Shown here: positions 55,540 to 64,000 of the stretch, piece by piece | How the letters are laid out: every line of letters starts with the position of its first letter | Position numbering within the stretch: the stretch's first letter is position 1 | Source: Planctomycetaceae bacterium | GTDB taxonomy: Bacteria; Planctomycetota; Planctomycetia; Planctomycetales; Planctomycetaceae | Direction of reading: 5' to 3' | NCBI GenBank assembly: GCA_019636285.1 | Contig: JAHBXV010000011.1 | Location: 62,001 to 126,000, forward strand | DNA: 64,000 nt | Notes under the pieces: generated by a model | Told to the model about the DNA's origin: nothing | The model's input: only the letters and a program-made list of their open reading frames with translations | Database searches by the model: none | Translations under genes and position numbers: made by a program

Positions 55540-56421
55540 CTACAGTGGATCCTGCAAAACCAGGCCCGTGTCCGTGATTTCATACGGAACGATTTCCTCG
55601 CGACACGCACTGCCGCGATGCTTCGCGACGTAGAGTGCGCGGCGGATCTTCGCCCCATCACGAATCTTACCCATCAGAATGATGGTGTTCGCGTTGGAAA
55701 GTTCGTCCCCGCTCTCGATCGGCCGGGCAATCAATTCATCGAGCAGCACTTCGTGCGACGTGTACGAAAACAGGCAGCACAACCGGTCGTGGTCATAGGC
55801 ATGGGCGGCGACGGCCGCCTCGTTCTCGCGAAAGTGAACGCGGAACAAGTCCCGCGCGACCCAGTCCGACTCCTTGTGCAGAATCTGATGATAGACGTAG
55901 TCGAACAGATGGAGCTGGAACGATTCGCTCGCTCGCTCCACCGGCTCGACGCCGTCGATCACGCAGCGACGGACGCCATGCACGAAATTGCCGTAGAAAA
56001 AGGCAATGGCCTGCTCCAGCTTCCGATTGAATTCGATCTTCCACTCCTGCCACTGTTCGGTATCCAGATCGGTTCGCGTGACACGGCGGCCGCTGCGATC
56101 GAACAAATGGCAATAGTCCCAACGTGCCGATTCCCGATTCCAGATGGCCTCGGGCGTGACTGGAAAATCTTTCGGACGAACCCGCAGCGGCCAGTCGAAC
56201 ATTCGCTCGGCATATCCGGCGTGATTCTGCGAGTCGCCCCGCGACGTGAGGTCGAAGAACAGGCCGGCCTCTCCTTCCTGGTGGCGGCCGGCCTCGGCGA
56301 AATGCAGGCCCAGTTGCGTCTTTCCGATGCCCGTCGCCCCCATGACCACGGTCATCGTCCCGGGCAACAGTCCTCCCCCCAGCAATTCATCCAGCGAGGC
56401 AAGTCCGGTCCTGTAGCGCAT
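55540..56421 (-). CDS. KaiC-like RecA-superfamily ATPase
   Basis: The 293-aa product opens with [20 protein letters not shown] and has Walker A GATGIGKT (28-35). These features fit the KaiC/RadA-like group of RecA ATPases (single domain). Walker B is probably [11 protein letters not shown]. The middle has an unusual segment ([20 protein letters not shown]) and the C-terminal half is longer than in a minimal KaiC domain. No enzyme partner or role is known to me; a gene with a chorismate-lyase-like fold lies 60 bases upstream in the same direction. The gene is convergent with the histidine kinase. Confidence 0.78.
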   Translation of the reverse strand: MRYRTGLASLDELLGGGLLPGTMTVVMGATGIGKTQLGLHFAEAGRHQEGEAGLFFDLTSRGDSQNHAGYAERMFDWPLRVRPKDFPVTPEAIWNRESARWDYCHLFDRSGRRVTRTDLDTEQWQEWKIEFNRKLEQAIAFFYGNFVHGVRRCVIDGVEPVERASESFQLHLFDYVYHQILHKESDWVARDLFRVHFRENEAAVAAHAYDHDRLCCLFSYTSHEVLLDELIARPIESGDELSNANTIILMGKIRDGAKIRRALYVAKHRGSACREEIVPYEITDTGLVLQDPL

Positions 56422-56481
56422 CGGGAATTCCGCGAATGATGAAGGGGTGAAGCGGATCGGTGGAAAGCACGCCGCGCGCGA

Positions 56482-57018
56482 TCAAACGATCCGCGCGGAG
56501 ATTTCGAGGAGGTCGACAGCCGGCTGGCGGTTGCAGAAGATGGTGGCCAGGCGGCCATAGGTCACTCCGCCGACACTCATTTGAAGGTAGTCGGCGAGTT
56601 GCGGACCGGCCGTGATCTCGAGAATCGCCCCCAGATCGATGTGTCTCAAAACGTTGTGGTTGATGAGCACGCGGCCCAGGGGAGTTTCTCCGGCCAGAAT
56701 CTCGTCGCGGACGGCTTTCGTCACGTAGTCGAAATTGAACCGCACCAGGCCGAACTGCACGACATCGTGCGTCCCGTGCTTGAGGAGGAGGATCTTGCGG
56801 CAGTACAGGTTCGCCTCGAGTTTTTCGGCCAGCACCTTCACGTCAACGAGCGTCTGATGGAATTCTTCCATCGCGATCGTCATGTGATGGTTGTGAACCA
56901 GCAGATGGCGATAGGGTTCCGGCGTCGTCGCCGAAGGAATGTGCACGACTTTTTCAAACAGCGGCCGCGGCTCGGGAAACACGTCGGTCAGCGAGCGCAG
57001 TTCATCCAGTGGATTCAT
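56482..57018 (-). CDS. Hypothetical protein with chorismate-lyase-like pattern
   Basis: The 178-aa product, from ATG 57018 (AAGGA at about 8 nt), has the string [20 protein letters not shown], which resembles the core of chorismate lyase or UTRA-type ligand-binding domains (xTPLGRxL). The key Arg and Glu of chorismate lyase cannot be confirmed by eye, so this is a fold suggestion. There is no signal peptide. It is directly upstream of the KaiC-like ATPase gene with a 60-base gap, so the two are probably cotranscribed. The function is unknown. Confidence 0.55.
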   Translation of the reverse strand: MNPLDELRSLTDVFPEPRPLFEKVVHIPSATTPEPYRHLLVHNHHMTIAMEEFHQTLVDVKVLAEKLEANLYCRKILLLKHGTHDVVQFGLVRFNFDYVTKAVRDEILAGETPLGRVLINHNVLRHIDLGAILEITAGPQLADYLQMSVGGVTYGRLATIFCNRQPAVDLLEISARIV

Positions 57019-57513
57019 GGGCAAGTCCTTGCAAGATCGACCCGTACTTTATCAGGTCGTGAGCAGAAATCGAAATCGCCCGCTGTCGTCAGGCAGAACC
57101 TTCCCGTTTTTGAGTTCGGATCCTGCCGCGGCCATGAACTGGTCGAGAACGACCCATCAAATTCTCCGTCTTTCCCACGCGACTCCGGCCTCTCGACAGC
57201 AGACTTTCGCCCGGTTGCAGTTTTCGCGACAGACCGCCAGTCTAGGGGTCCAAAGGACCGCCGCGCCCGCGTCCTTTTCCCGAGACAAAGATTTCTTCCC
57301 CGAACGGAAGAGTGGTCGCGGAGTCTCACGTCTGGAACCGGCCGCCTGACACAAGCTGCATGCCATCCGGTTCGCGACACCCATCTTTTTGACACAGGAT
57401 GTATTTGGAACCCCTGACACAACCGGTCGCGCCTGTCAGAATCCCGTGGTACGCCAGGCAAACACCACATTGCACAGAGGTTGTGTCAGAACCACTGAGA
57501 GCGCAGGGAATTC
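57019..57513. other. Divergent intergenic region containing a family D element
   Basis: These 495 bases between the chorismate-lyase-like gene and sthA hold no convincing ORF. The main visible feature is the family D inverted-repeat element at 57414-57489. TTGACA at 57389-57394 looks like a -35 box, but no good -10 follows at the usual distance. Confidence 0.5.
57414..57489. repeat. MITE-like inverted-repeat element, family D, copy 2
   Basis: CTGACACAACC (57414-57424) pairs perfectly with GGTTGTGTCAG (57479-57489). The inside shares GCCTGTCA, GCCAGGC and TTGCACAGAGG with copy 1 at 17121-17193. It ends 24 bases before the sthA start. Confidence 0.8.
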
Positions 57514-58917
<1,404 letters not shown>

Positions 58918-58959
58918 AATGGCGGATGACCTAATTCGTTCCCAGGCTCCGCCTTCTCC

Positions 58960-59036
58960 GTGTGCCACTGGCTCCGCCAGTGCGTCTTCTTGACGAGAGA
59001 AAGACTTAAGGCAAACTGGCAAAGCCGGTGGCACGC
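58960..59036. repeat. Inverted-repeat element, family C, copy 1
   Basis: GTGCCACTGGCT (58962-58973) pairs with AGCCGGTGGCAC (59023-59034) with one mismatch, giving a 77-base element. Its partner is at 61201-61275. It lies in the spacer between sthA and the alcohol dehydrogenase gene. Confidence 0.75.
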
Positions 59037-59080
59037 GACGATTCTTGACGAGTACCGCGCCGCTTCGCTGAAAGACCACC

Positions 59081-60286
59081 ATGCGAGACTTCTGGACGTT
59101 TGGTTCCGCCGGTCAAATCGTGTTCGGGCGTGGTGTCTCACGACGCGCCGCCAGCATCGCGGGTCGATTCCAGCCCCAGCGGGTGCTGGTGCTCAGCGAT
59201 CGCATCTTGCAGAAGGCCGGAATCGTCTCGCCGATTGTCACGGCCATTCGCGAGTCCGGTGTTGAAGTCGCTGAGTTCCTCGACTGCGAACCGGAACCGG
59301 CGACGACCATCGCCGATGCTGCTATCCATGCGGCACGGCAGGTCAATCCCGATGTCATCATCGCCATTGGCGGCGGCAGCAACATGGATGTCGCCAAGAT
59401 TGTCACGGCGGTTCTCACCCATGGCGGCACTTACTCGGACTACTTCGGCCATGAAAAGATTCCCGGCCCGCTCAAGCCGTTGATCTGTCTTCCCACAACC
59501 TCGGGCACCGGCAGCGAAGTCTCGCATGCCGCCGTCCTGACCGACACCGCGAATCACATCAAGGTCAGCACGCTCAGCCAGTATCTGCGACCGGCGGTGG
59601 CCATTGTCGATCCCCTCCTCACAGTCTCCTGCCCGGCGAAAGTCACGGCCGACAGCGGAATCGACGCGTTAACGCACGCCGTCGAAGCCTTCACCGCCAC
59701 GCGATTCGATGAACTCGAAGTCAGCCCCGACGAGCCATTCCCCTACTGCGGCAAGCAACCCCTGGGCGATTGCCTCGCGGAACGGGCGATTGAACTCGTG
59801 GGTCGCCATCTCGAAACCGCCGTCCGCGAACCGAGGAACCTCGACGCCCGCGAGGGAATGTCGCTGGCAGCCCTCCTCGCCGGGCTGGCCTTCTCGAACA
59901 ATGCGGTCGCCGCGGTCCACGGCCTGGAATACCCCGTCGGCGGACTCGTGCATGTCTCCCACGGCGCCGGCAACGGCTTGTTTCTGCCAGCCGTCATGAA
60001 ATTCAATCTGCCGGCGCGCGTGCCCGAACTGATCCGCATCGCGGAACTCCTCGGCGAAGACCTCGTCGGCCTCGACGGAAACGCGGCCGCCAACAGAGCC
60101 GTCATCGCGGTGGAACGCATTCGCCGCGCCATCGGCATCCCCGAGCACTTACGCGACCTCGGCGTGAAGCCCGAGCAGCTTCCCGAACTGGCGCGAAAAA
60201 CTCACGCGATCACGCGCCTGATGCTGCTCACCCCGCGCCGCCCCAGCGAAGTTGACCTTCTGCAGATTCTGGAAGAGTGCTTCTGA
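59081..60286 (+). CDS. Iron-containing alcohol dehydrogenase
   Basis: The 401-aa product is a group III metal-dependent alcohol dehydrogenase. NAD(P)-binding GGGSNMDVAK and LPTTSGTGSEVSHAAV are clear. The metal ligands are the Asp and His of DSGIDALTHAVEAF, the His of VHGLEYPVGG, and the His of HVSHGAGNGLFLP. The family interconverts alcohols and aldehydes or ketones; which substrate is not shown. The start is ATG 59081. It lies downstream of sthA in the same direction; both act on pyridine nucleotides, but the link is only by position. Family C repeats lie on either side of this gene and the next. Confidence 0.9.
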   Translation: MRDFWTFGSAGQIVFGRGVSRRAASIAGRFQPQRVLVLSDRILQKAGIVSPIVTAIRESGVEVAEFLDCEPEPATTIADAAIHAARQVNPDVIIAIGGGSNMDVAKIVTAVLTHGGTYSDYFGHEKIPGPLKPLICLPTTSGTGSEVSHAAVLTDTANHIKVSTLSQYLRPAVAIVDPLLTVSCPAKVTADSGIDALTHAVEAFTATRFDELEVSPDEPFPYCGKQPLGDCLAERAIELVGRHLETAVREPRNLDAREGMSLAALLAGLAFSNNAVAAVHGLEYPVGGLVHVSHGAGNGLFLPAVMKFNLPARVPELIRIAELLGEDLVGLDGNAAANRAVIAVERIRRAIGIPEHLRDLGVKPEQLPELARKTHAITRLMLLTPRRPSEVDLLQILEECF

Positions 60287-60556
60287 AAGGCGGCTACCAG
60301 CTTCCAGCAGCCAGCCTCTTTTCTGATAAGTAGCCATCCCGATTTGCACTGGTAACACCACGGATAACAGCCGGAGGCGACGACGCAGTCTCAGCGGATT
60401 GACGAATCTGCTGCTTGACAGACCGAAAGCGTCCACTAAGACTGGACCGTGACAGTCTCCCTGATGCGAGTGCGTGCTCCCTCGCCAACCGCGTTCTCTC
60501 GCACGAGCCTGGCGGCTCACGAGAACGCAATTGCCCCCCCGCCGAAGGAATCTGAC

Positions 60557-61156
60557 ATGCCGCACGTCGACTTCCGACTGACTCGCGCATTCATGCTCTT
60601 GTCCGTGTTTGGCCTCGCGTGGGGGAGTGCCACCACAGGCGTGGCGGCTGACAAAAAAGAGAAAGAAGAGGCCGCCAAGCCCGAACGCCCAGCGACGGCC
60701 GGTTTAAGCCCCAACGAACAGCGCATCGTCAAGCAGCTCGAAGGGAAGCTGCGCACCAAGTTCAATTCCAAAGAGAACCCCGGCGACAAGGACACGTGGT
60801 ACGTGTTTGGTTTCGCCGACTTTGCCGCCGCTTCGATCGAGACGAAGCGAGCTACCGCGGTTCCGGGCGTCATCATCACATCGCGCAATGAACAGAGCGA
60901 TTCCAAGGTCGTGCGGAAGGCGGCCATCGTCCAGGGACGCACCGAAGCGGCCATCGAACTGGCACGCTTTCTCTACAGCCCCAATCAGGCAACGGGCAAA
61001 CTCGAAGTGGACGCCCCGACGCAGAAAGAAGGCTACCTGAGCAATTCGCAGGGGCAGTTCGCCGCCGATCGGAAATGGGAGTTCCGCCCCTTCGACAACG
61101 AAGCCGAAGCCCGCGAATTCTACGACTCCATCAATCCCGATAAGAAGAAGCGCTGA
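60557..61156 (+). CDS. Small secreted hypothetical protein
   Basis: The 199-aa product has a signal peptide (AFMLLSVFGLAWGSATTGVAA) and the start ATG 60557 with GAAGGA upstream. The mature part is charged and has a mixed alpha/beta pattern (RIVKQLEGKLRTKF, WYVFGFADFAAASIETKRA). No domain is recognised. It ends in a Lys-rich tail. An upstream in-frame start at 60449 would add unlike residues. Family C inverted repeats enclose this gene and the alcohol dehydrogenase. The function is unknown. Confidence 0.65.
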   Translation: MPHVDFRLTRAFMLLSVFGLAWGSATTGVAADKKEKEEAAKPERPATAGLSPNEQRIVKQLEGKLRTKFNSKENPGDKDTWYVFGFADFAAASIETKRATAVPGVIITSRNEQSDSKVVRKAAIVQGRTEAAIELARFLYSPNQATGKLEVDAPTQKEGYLSNSQGQFAADRKWEFRPFDNEAEAREFYDSINPDKKKR

Positions 61157-61200
61157 GCTTTCAGGGCCTTGCTTCCCTGAGCATTCTCATCGCTTTTTTC

Positions 61201-61275
61201 GGGTGCCACTGGCTCCGCCAGTGTCCCTGCTTTGGCAGCTTCGCTGAAGGTACACTCGCAGAGCCAGTGGCACCC
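61201..61275. repeat. Inverted-repeat element, family C, copy 2
   Basis: GGGTGCCACTGGCTC (61201-61215) and its exact reverse complement (61261-61275) make a perfect 15-bp stem with a 45-base interior that partly pairs again. It follows the small secreted protein gene and precedes the convergent DUF11 gene. Confidence 0.88.
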
Positions 61276-61330
61276 ACGCAAGTCTTCAGCGTAGGGCACG
61301 GTCAGCAAGCGGCAATGTGAATAGCCATTG

Positions 61331-64000
61331 CTATTGAGTCTGCTCGACGACCTGCAGAATCTCTTCGCGATGGACGGCTCGGGAAAGATGTTCGGCTGTG
61401 AACTGCACGTCGAGTCGTGCTTCGCCAACGACCTGCGGAGTCAGCACCACTTCGAAGGTCGCCACCGCCTGCGGAGGAAGCGTTTCCAGCGTGGCGAACG
61501 ACAAGCGATTGCCCTCAAGCTGTCCTTCGGTCGGCCCCGACGCATCGACCAGTTCGACCCCTTCGGGCATGTCGACAAAGAAGCTCAGACCCCGAGCGGC
61601 CGCCGTTCCGCGATTCTTGACCTGCAGCTTGACTGTCACCTTGTCGCCGACGGAGACAATGCCCCGATCGGTGGGGGCATCGACCGACAGGGCCGGCACT
61701 CCGACAACGTCGACGCGCGTATTCAGTGTCGCCACCGCGCCGCTGACACCCATAGCCGTCACAGTCCCTTGATGCGAACCCGTGGCCTTCGCCAGCAGCG
61801 TTGCACCGACGGTCTGTTCGCCGCCAGCGGCGACCGGCCCCAGCGTCCAGACCAGCGTCCGCGTTCGGGCATCGTACGTTCCATTCGCCCCCGGATCGGT
61901 CACTTCGAAGCCGGGGGGAATGACTTCCGAAATTTGAACGCGCTCGATCGGCAACGAGCTTTCGTTACCCACGGTATTCTGAATCTTCGCGGGCTGACCG
62001 ACATAGATCTTCTCATGAGCGGTCCGCGTCAGTAGCAGGGCCTCACCCACTACGTTGAGCGCCGTCTCGACCTGGCGATTCTGACCGCCCGCCGCAGTCA
62101 GCGTCGCGACGTTCGTGATCCGCCCGGTCTTCATCGGGACTACCTTGAGCACCAGTTCTCGCGTCTCCCCGCTCTGCAGCAGGCCAACCGGGTACTCGAT
62201 GTCCTTGCCGGCAGGATGCTGCAAACCTTCGGGAAGCAGGGCGCGAATGACCACCTGGCTGGCATCGCCGTTGCCGACGTTTGAGATTTTGAAGAGCAGG
62301 TTGAGCGGCTCGTTGATGCGCGCTTCCTCGGGAGCCTCGACTTCGAGTTGCAGTTGCGGCGACGTCACCAGAATTTCAGCCGCCACTTCGGCGACGAAAT
62401 TCACGGTCGCCACGCTGCCGATGGAGCCTTCCGTTTCCGGAATCACGCGAATCGAAATCTTCCGTTCTTCGCCGGGAGCCAGATCGCCCAGCTTCCACCG
62501 TAGCGTCGTTTCGATCAGTTCCGCTCGGGGCGCTGTCCCCGTGAGACGAGTTCCCTTGGGAATCCGGTCTTCCACGACCACCTGCTGAGCCACGCTGCCA
62601 CCCGCATTGCGGACGACCACCGTGTACACCAGAGGCTGCCCGAGTTGGGCTTGCGGCGGCGCCACCTTCTCGATCACCAGCCGCGGCTCCAGGCTTCCCG
62701 GAAGCCTGCGTGCGGGAATCGTCCCATCTCCCCGAAAGTCGACGTTGTCGACCGAGTCCCGATCCCTGGATGGTTCGGCGACGGGCAGCGGATCGAGCCG
62801 ACGCGGTTCGGGAGTCACTTCGCGGCCGCGCTGGGGCGGATTGATAGCGAAGGGATCTTCGGCTGTCTCGGATGGCAACGTCGGGAGAGCAACCGGACCG
62901 CCGAACGGATCGTCGCTCTGAACCTGGCGAATCGGCTTGTCTTCGCGAGCCGGTAATTCGCGCTGCGGAATGTCGACAATCGCCGGTCGCACGCGATTTC
63001 GATCGCGCGACGGAACGGTCAATTCCGTCGGCTCGGACCGCGATCCGTCCATTCCGAAGTTGGGCTGGCTGCCTCGTCCCGTCAACGAACGCGAGGTCGG
63101 GGTCGACGCTGGGATATCGGCCGGCAGGCGATCAAGCATCGGTTGCGCGGGTGTCTCCACGACCAGGGCCGGCGCTTGATCGATCTGCTCGACGGCGATG
63201 CCATGATCGGCGGCCAGTTGCTCGTCGGTGATCCGCAGACCATCGACGCCCGGCAGTCGCCGCGTCGGCCCTTGGGGAAGATCGATCGGCTCGCCAGCGG
63301 GCAGCCTCGGCGACGGCGTCTCGCCAAACTCCGGGAAATCTGGCAGCGCCGGAAGTCCCGGCAACCGGACCGTGGGCTTTCGCTCGGCCGGAGCAAACTC
63401 GGGATCGAGCGGCACGTTCGCGAAATCGGGATTACCCAGATCGTCCGCGGGTTCGGCCAGCATCTTGGGTGCCGGAGTCGAGTCAGGCTCGTCGATCACC
63501 AGGGTCGGCAATTGCGGTCGCAGGATGTCCCCGCGAGGTCGATCAATTGATTCATGAGGCATTTCAGCAGCCACATCGCTCGACGGGCCCTTCGAGGCAG
63601 CCGGCAACGACGGCGGAGCGGCCCCGAACGGATCATCTCCTCCAACGGCAAAGGGATCATCCCCGGCCAACGCAGGAGTCGGCTGGGTCCCCTTCGGCTC
63701 GTCGTTCATGCGTGGAGGCGGATCGGCAAAGGGATCGCCCGCGTCAGGCTGAGCGGAGGCGTTCGATTTCGCTGGCTTTGGCAGCGCCGGAAGTTCGGCC
63801 GGCGAGTCGAGATCAAGCTGCGGCGGAGAACTGGTCGCGAACGGATCGTCCGAAACTTCCGGAACAGGAGTGGGCTTGGCGGGCGGAGCACCCGGCAACG
63901 CCGAGAAGGGGTCATCGCCGAAATCGGTCGCGTCCTCGGCCGCCGTCAACAGGATGTCCCGGCCGGGCTTTGCATTACTGGTCTTGTCCGCGGCATCTGC
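61331..64000 (-). CDS. DUF11/CARDB-type repeat protein, 5' end outside window
   Basis: The frame runs open to the right edge, so the N-terminus is missing; at least 889 residues are visible. The visible N-terminal 400 residues are Pro/Asp-rich and carry seven DPF motifs (DDPFSALPG, DDPFATSS, GDPFADPP and others). The C-terminal half has DUF11-type beta-sandwich repeats (VVVEDRIPKGTRLTG, VVIRALLPEGLQHPAG, VQISEVIPPGFEVTD, and a last one at about 780). DUF11 repeats occur in surface and envelope proteins of planctomycetes. A wall- or surface-related role is inferred. The TTG at 63949 is not a credible start because the frame continues upstream. Confidence 0.82.
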   Translation of the reverse strand, partial: ADAADKTSNAKPGRDILLTAAEDATDFGDDPFSALPGAPPAKPTPVPEVSDDPFATSSPPQLDLDSPAELPALPKPAKSNASAQPDAGDPFADPPPRMNDEPKGTQPTPALAGDDPFAVGGDDPFGAAPPSLPAASKGPSSDVAAEMPHESIDRPRGDILRPQLPTLVIDEPDSTPAPKMLAEPADDLGNPDFANVPLDPEFAPAERKPTVRLPGLPALPDFPEFGETPSPRLPAGEPIDLPQGPTRRLPGVDGLRITDEQLAADHGIAVEQIDQAPALVVETPAQPMLDRLPADIPASTPTSRSLTGRGSQPNFGMDGSRSEPTELTVPSRDRNRVRPAIVDIPQRELPAREDKPIRQVQSDDPFGGPVALPTLPSETAEDPFAINPPQRGREVTPEPRRLDPLPVAEPSRDRDSVDNVDFRGDGTIPARRLPGSLEPRLVIEKVAPPQAQLGQPLVYTVVVRNAGGSVAQQVVVEDRIPKGTRLTGTAPRAELIETTLRWKLGDLAPGEERKISIRVIPETEGSIGSVATVNFVAEVAAEILVTSPQLQLEVEAPEEARINEPLNLLFKISNVGNGDASQVVIRALLPEGLQHPAGKDIEYPVGLLQSGETRELVLKVVPMKTGRITNVATLTAAGGQNRQVETALNVVGEALLLTRTAHEKIYVGQPAKIQNTVGNESSLPIERVQISEVIPPGFEVTDPGANGTYDARTRTLVWTLGPVAAGGEQTVGATLLAKATGSHQGTVTAMGVSGAVATLNTRVDVVGVPALSVDAPTDRGIVSVGDKVTVKLQVKNRGTAAARGLSFFVDMPEGVELVDASGPTEGQLEGNRLSFATLETLPPQAVATFEVVLTPQVVGEARLDVQFTAEHLSRAVHREEILQVVEQTQ

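Overview
The window looks like chromosomal DNA of a planctomycete (phylum Planctomycetota, probably order Planctomycetales). The sequence supports this through a DUF1559 pseudopilin-like protein next to a small regulatory-like lipoprotein, a PVC-type dehydrogenase with a C-terminal CxxCH haem site, STN-type domain proteins, an inverse-autotransporter-like giant beta-helix protein, a DUF11 repeat protein and many planctomycete-type hypothetical proteins. The base composition is GC-rich, genes are mostly monocistronic with weak Shine-Dalgarno sequences, and GTG starts occur. I see no tRNA, rRNA, CRISPR array, phage or plasmid module.

Layout. 1-5.6 kb: a truncated lipoprotein gene, a thioredoxin-trypsin fusion, cysK, a beta-barrel-like secreted protein gene broken by one in-frame TAG, and a class IV aminotransferase. 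5.7-10.9 kb: three tandem paralogous secreted proteins, each with two STN-like modules. 11.1-21.3 kb: an isocitrate/isopropylmalate-type dehydrogenase, a Tat-exported FAD oxidoreductase, a Cys/Ala/Pro-repeat HEAT protein, a TPR protein, PilT, a DUF1559 protein and a lipoprotein. 21.3-29.7 kb: a SIMPL protein, two convergent cyclase-fold repeat proteins, an SGNH hydrolase, a nitrilase, a leucine-rich-repeat membrane protein, a repeat-bracketed pair of paralogous unknown genes, and a glycerophosphodiesterase. 29.8-34.4 kb: pabA/trpG-type amidotransferase, comF-type gene, hemC, an unknown secreted protein and an M50 protease. 34.8-40 kb: the 1707-aa inverse-autotransporter-like protein. 40-43.4 kb: a metallo-beta-lactamase-fold protein, fmt and def, and a ParE-like toxin with its antitoxin. 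43.5-49.5 kb: the PVC cytochrome dehydrogenase, a REP-associated tyrosine transposase (RAYT) between perfect inverted repeats, a POT peptide transporter and a His-rich lipoprotein. 49.5-64 kb: aldo/keto reductase, pyrF, a monomeric sarcosine oxidase-type enzyme, a multi-PAS histidine kinase, a KaiC-like ATPase with a chorismate-lyase-fold-like partner, sthA, an iron-type alcohol dehydrogenase, a small secreted protein and the DUF11 protein, which runs off the right edge.

Most genes are housekeeping or cell-envelope functions and there is no obvious large metabolic operon; def-fmt, the DUF1559-lipoprotein pair, the toxin-antitoxin pair and the KaiC-like pair are the clearest linked units. The least ordinary feature of the window is its intergenic DNA. 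At least six families of short palindromic or inverted repeats occupy spacers, and one of them surrounds its own RAYT gene. The most checkable gene-level oddities are the amber codon in the barrel gene, the six STN-like modules in a tandem triplet, the giant beta-helix adhesin-like protein, the repeat-bracketed paralogue pair, the base-composition mosaic inside the cytochrome gene, and the repeated DPF motifs in the DUF11 protein.
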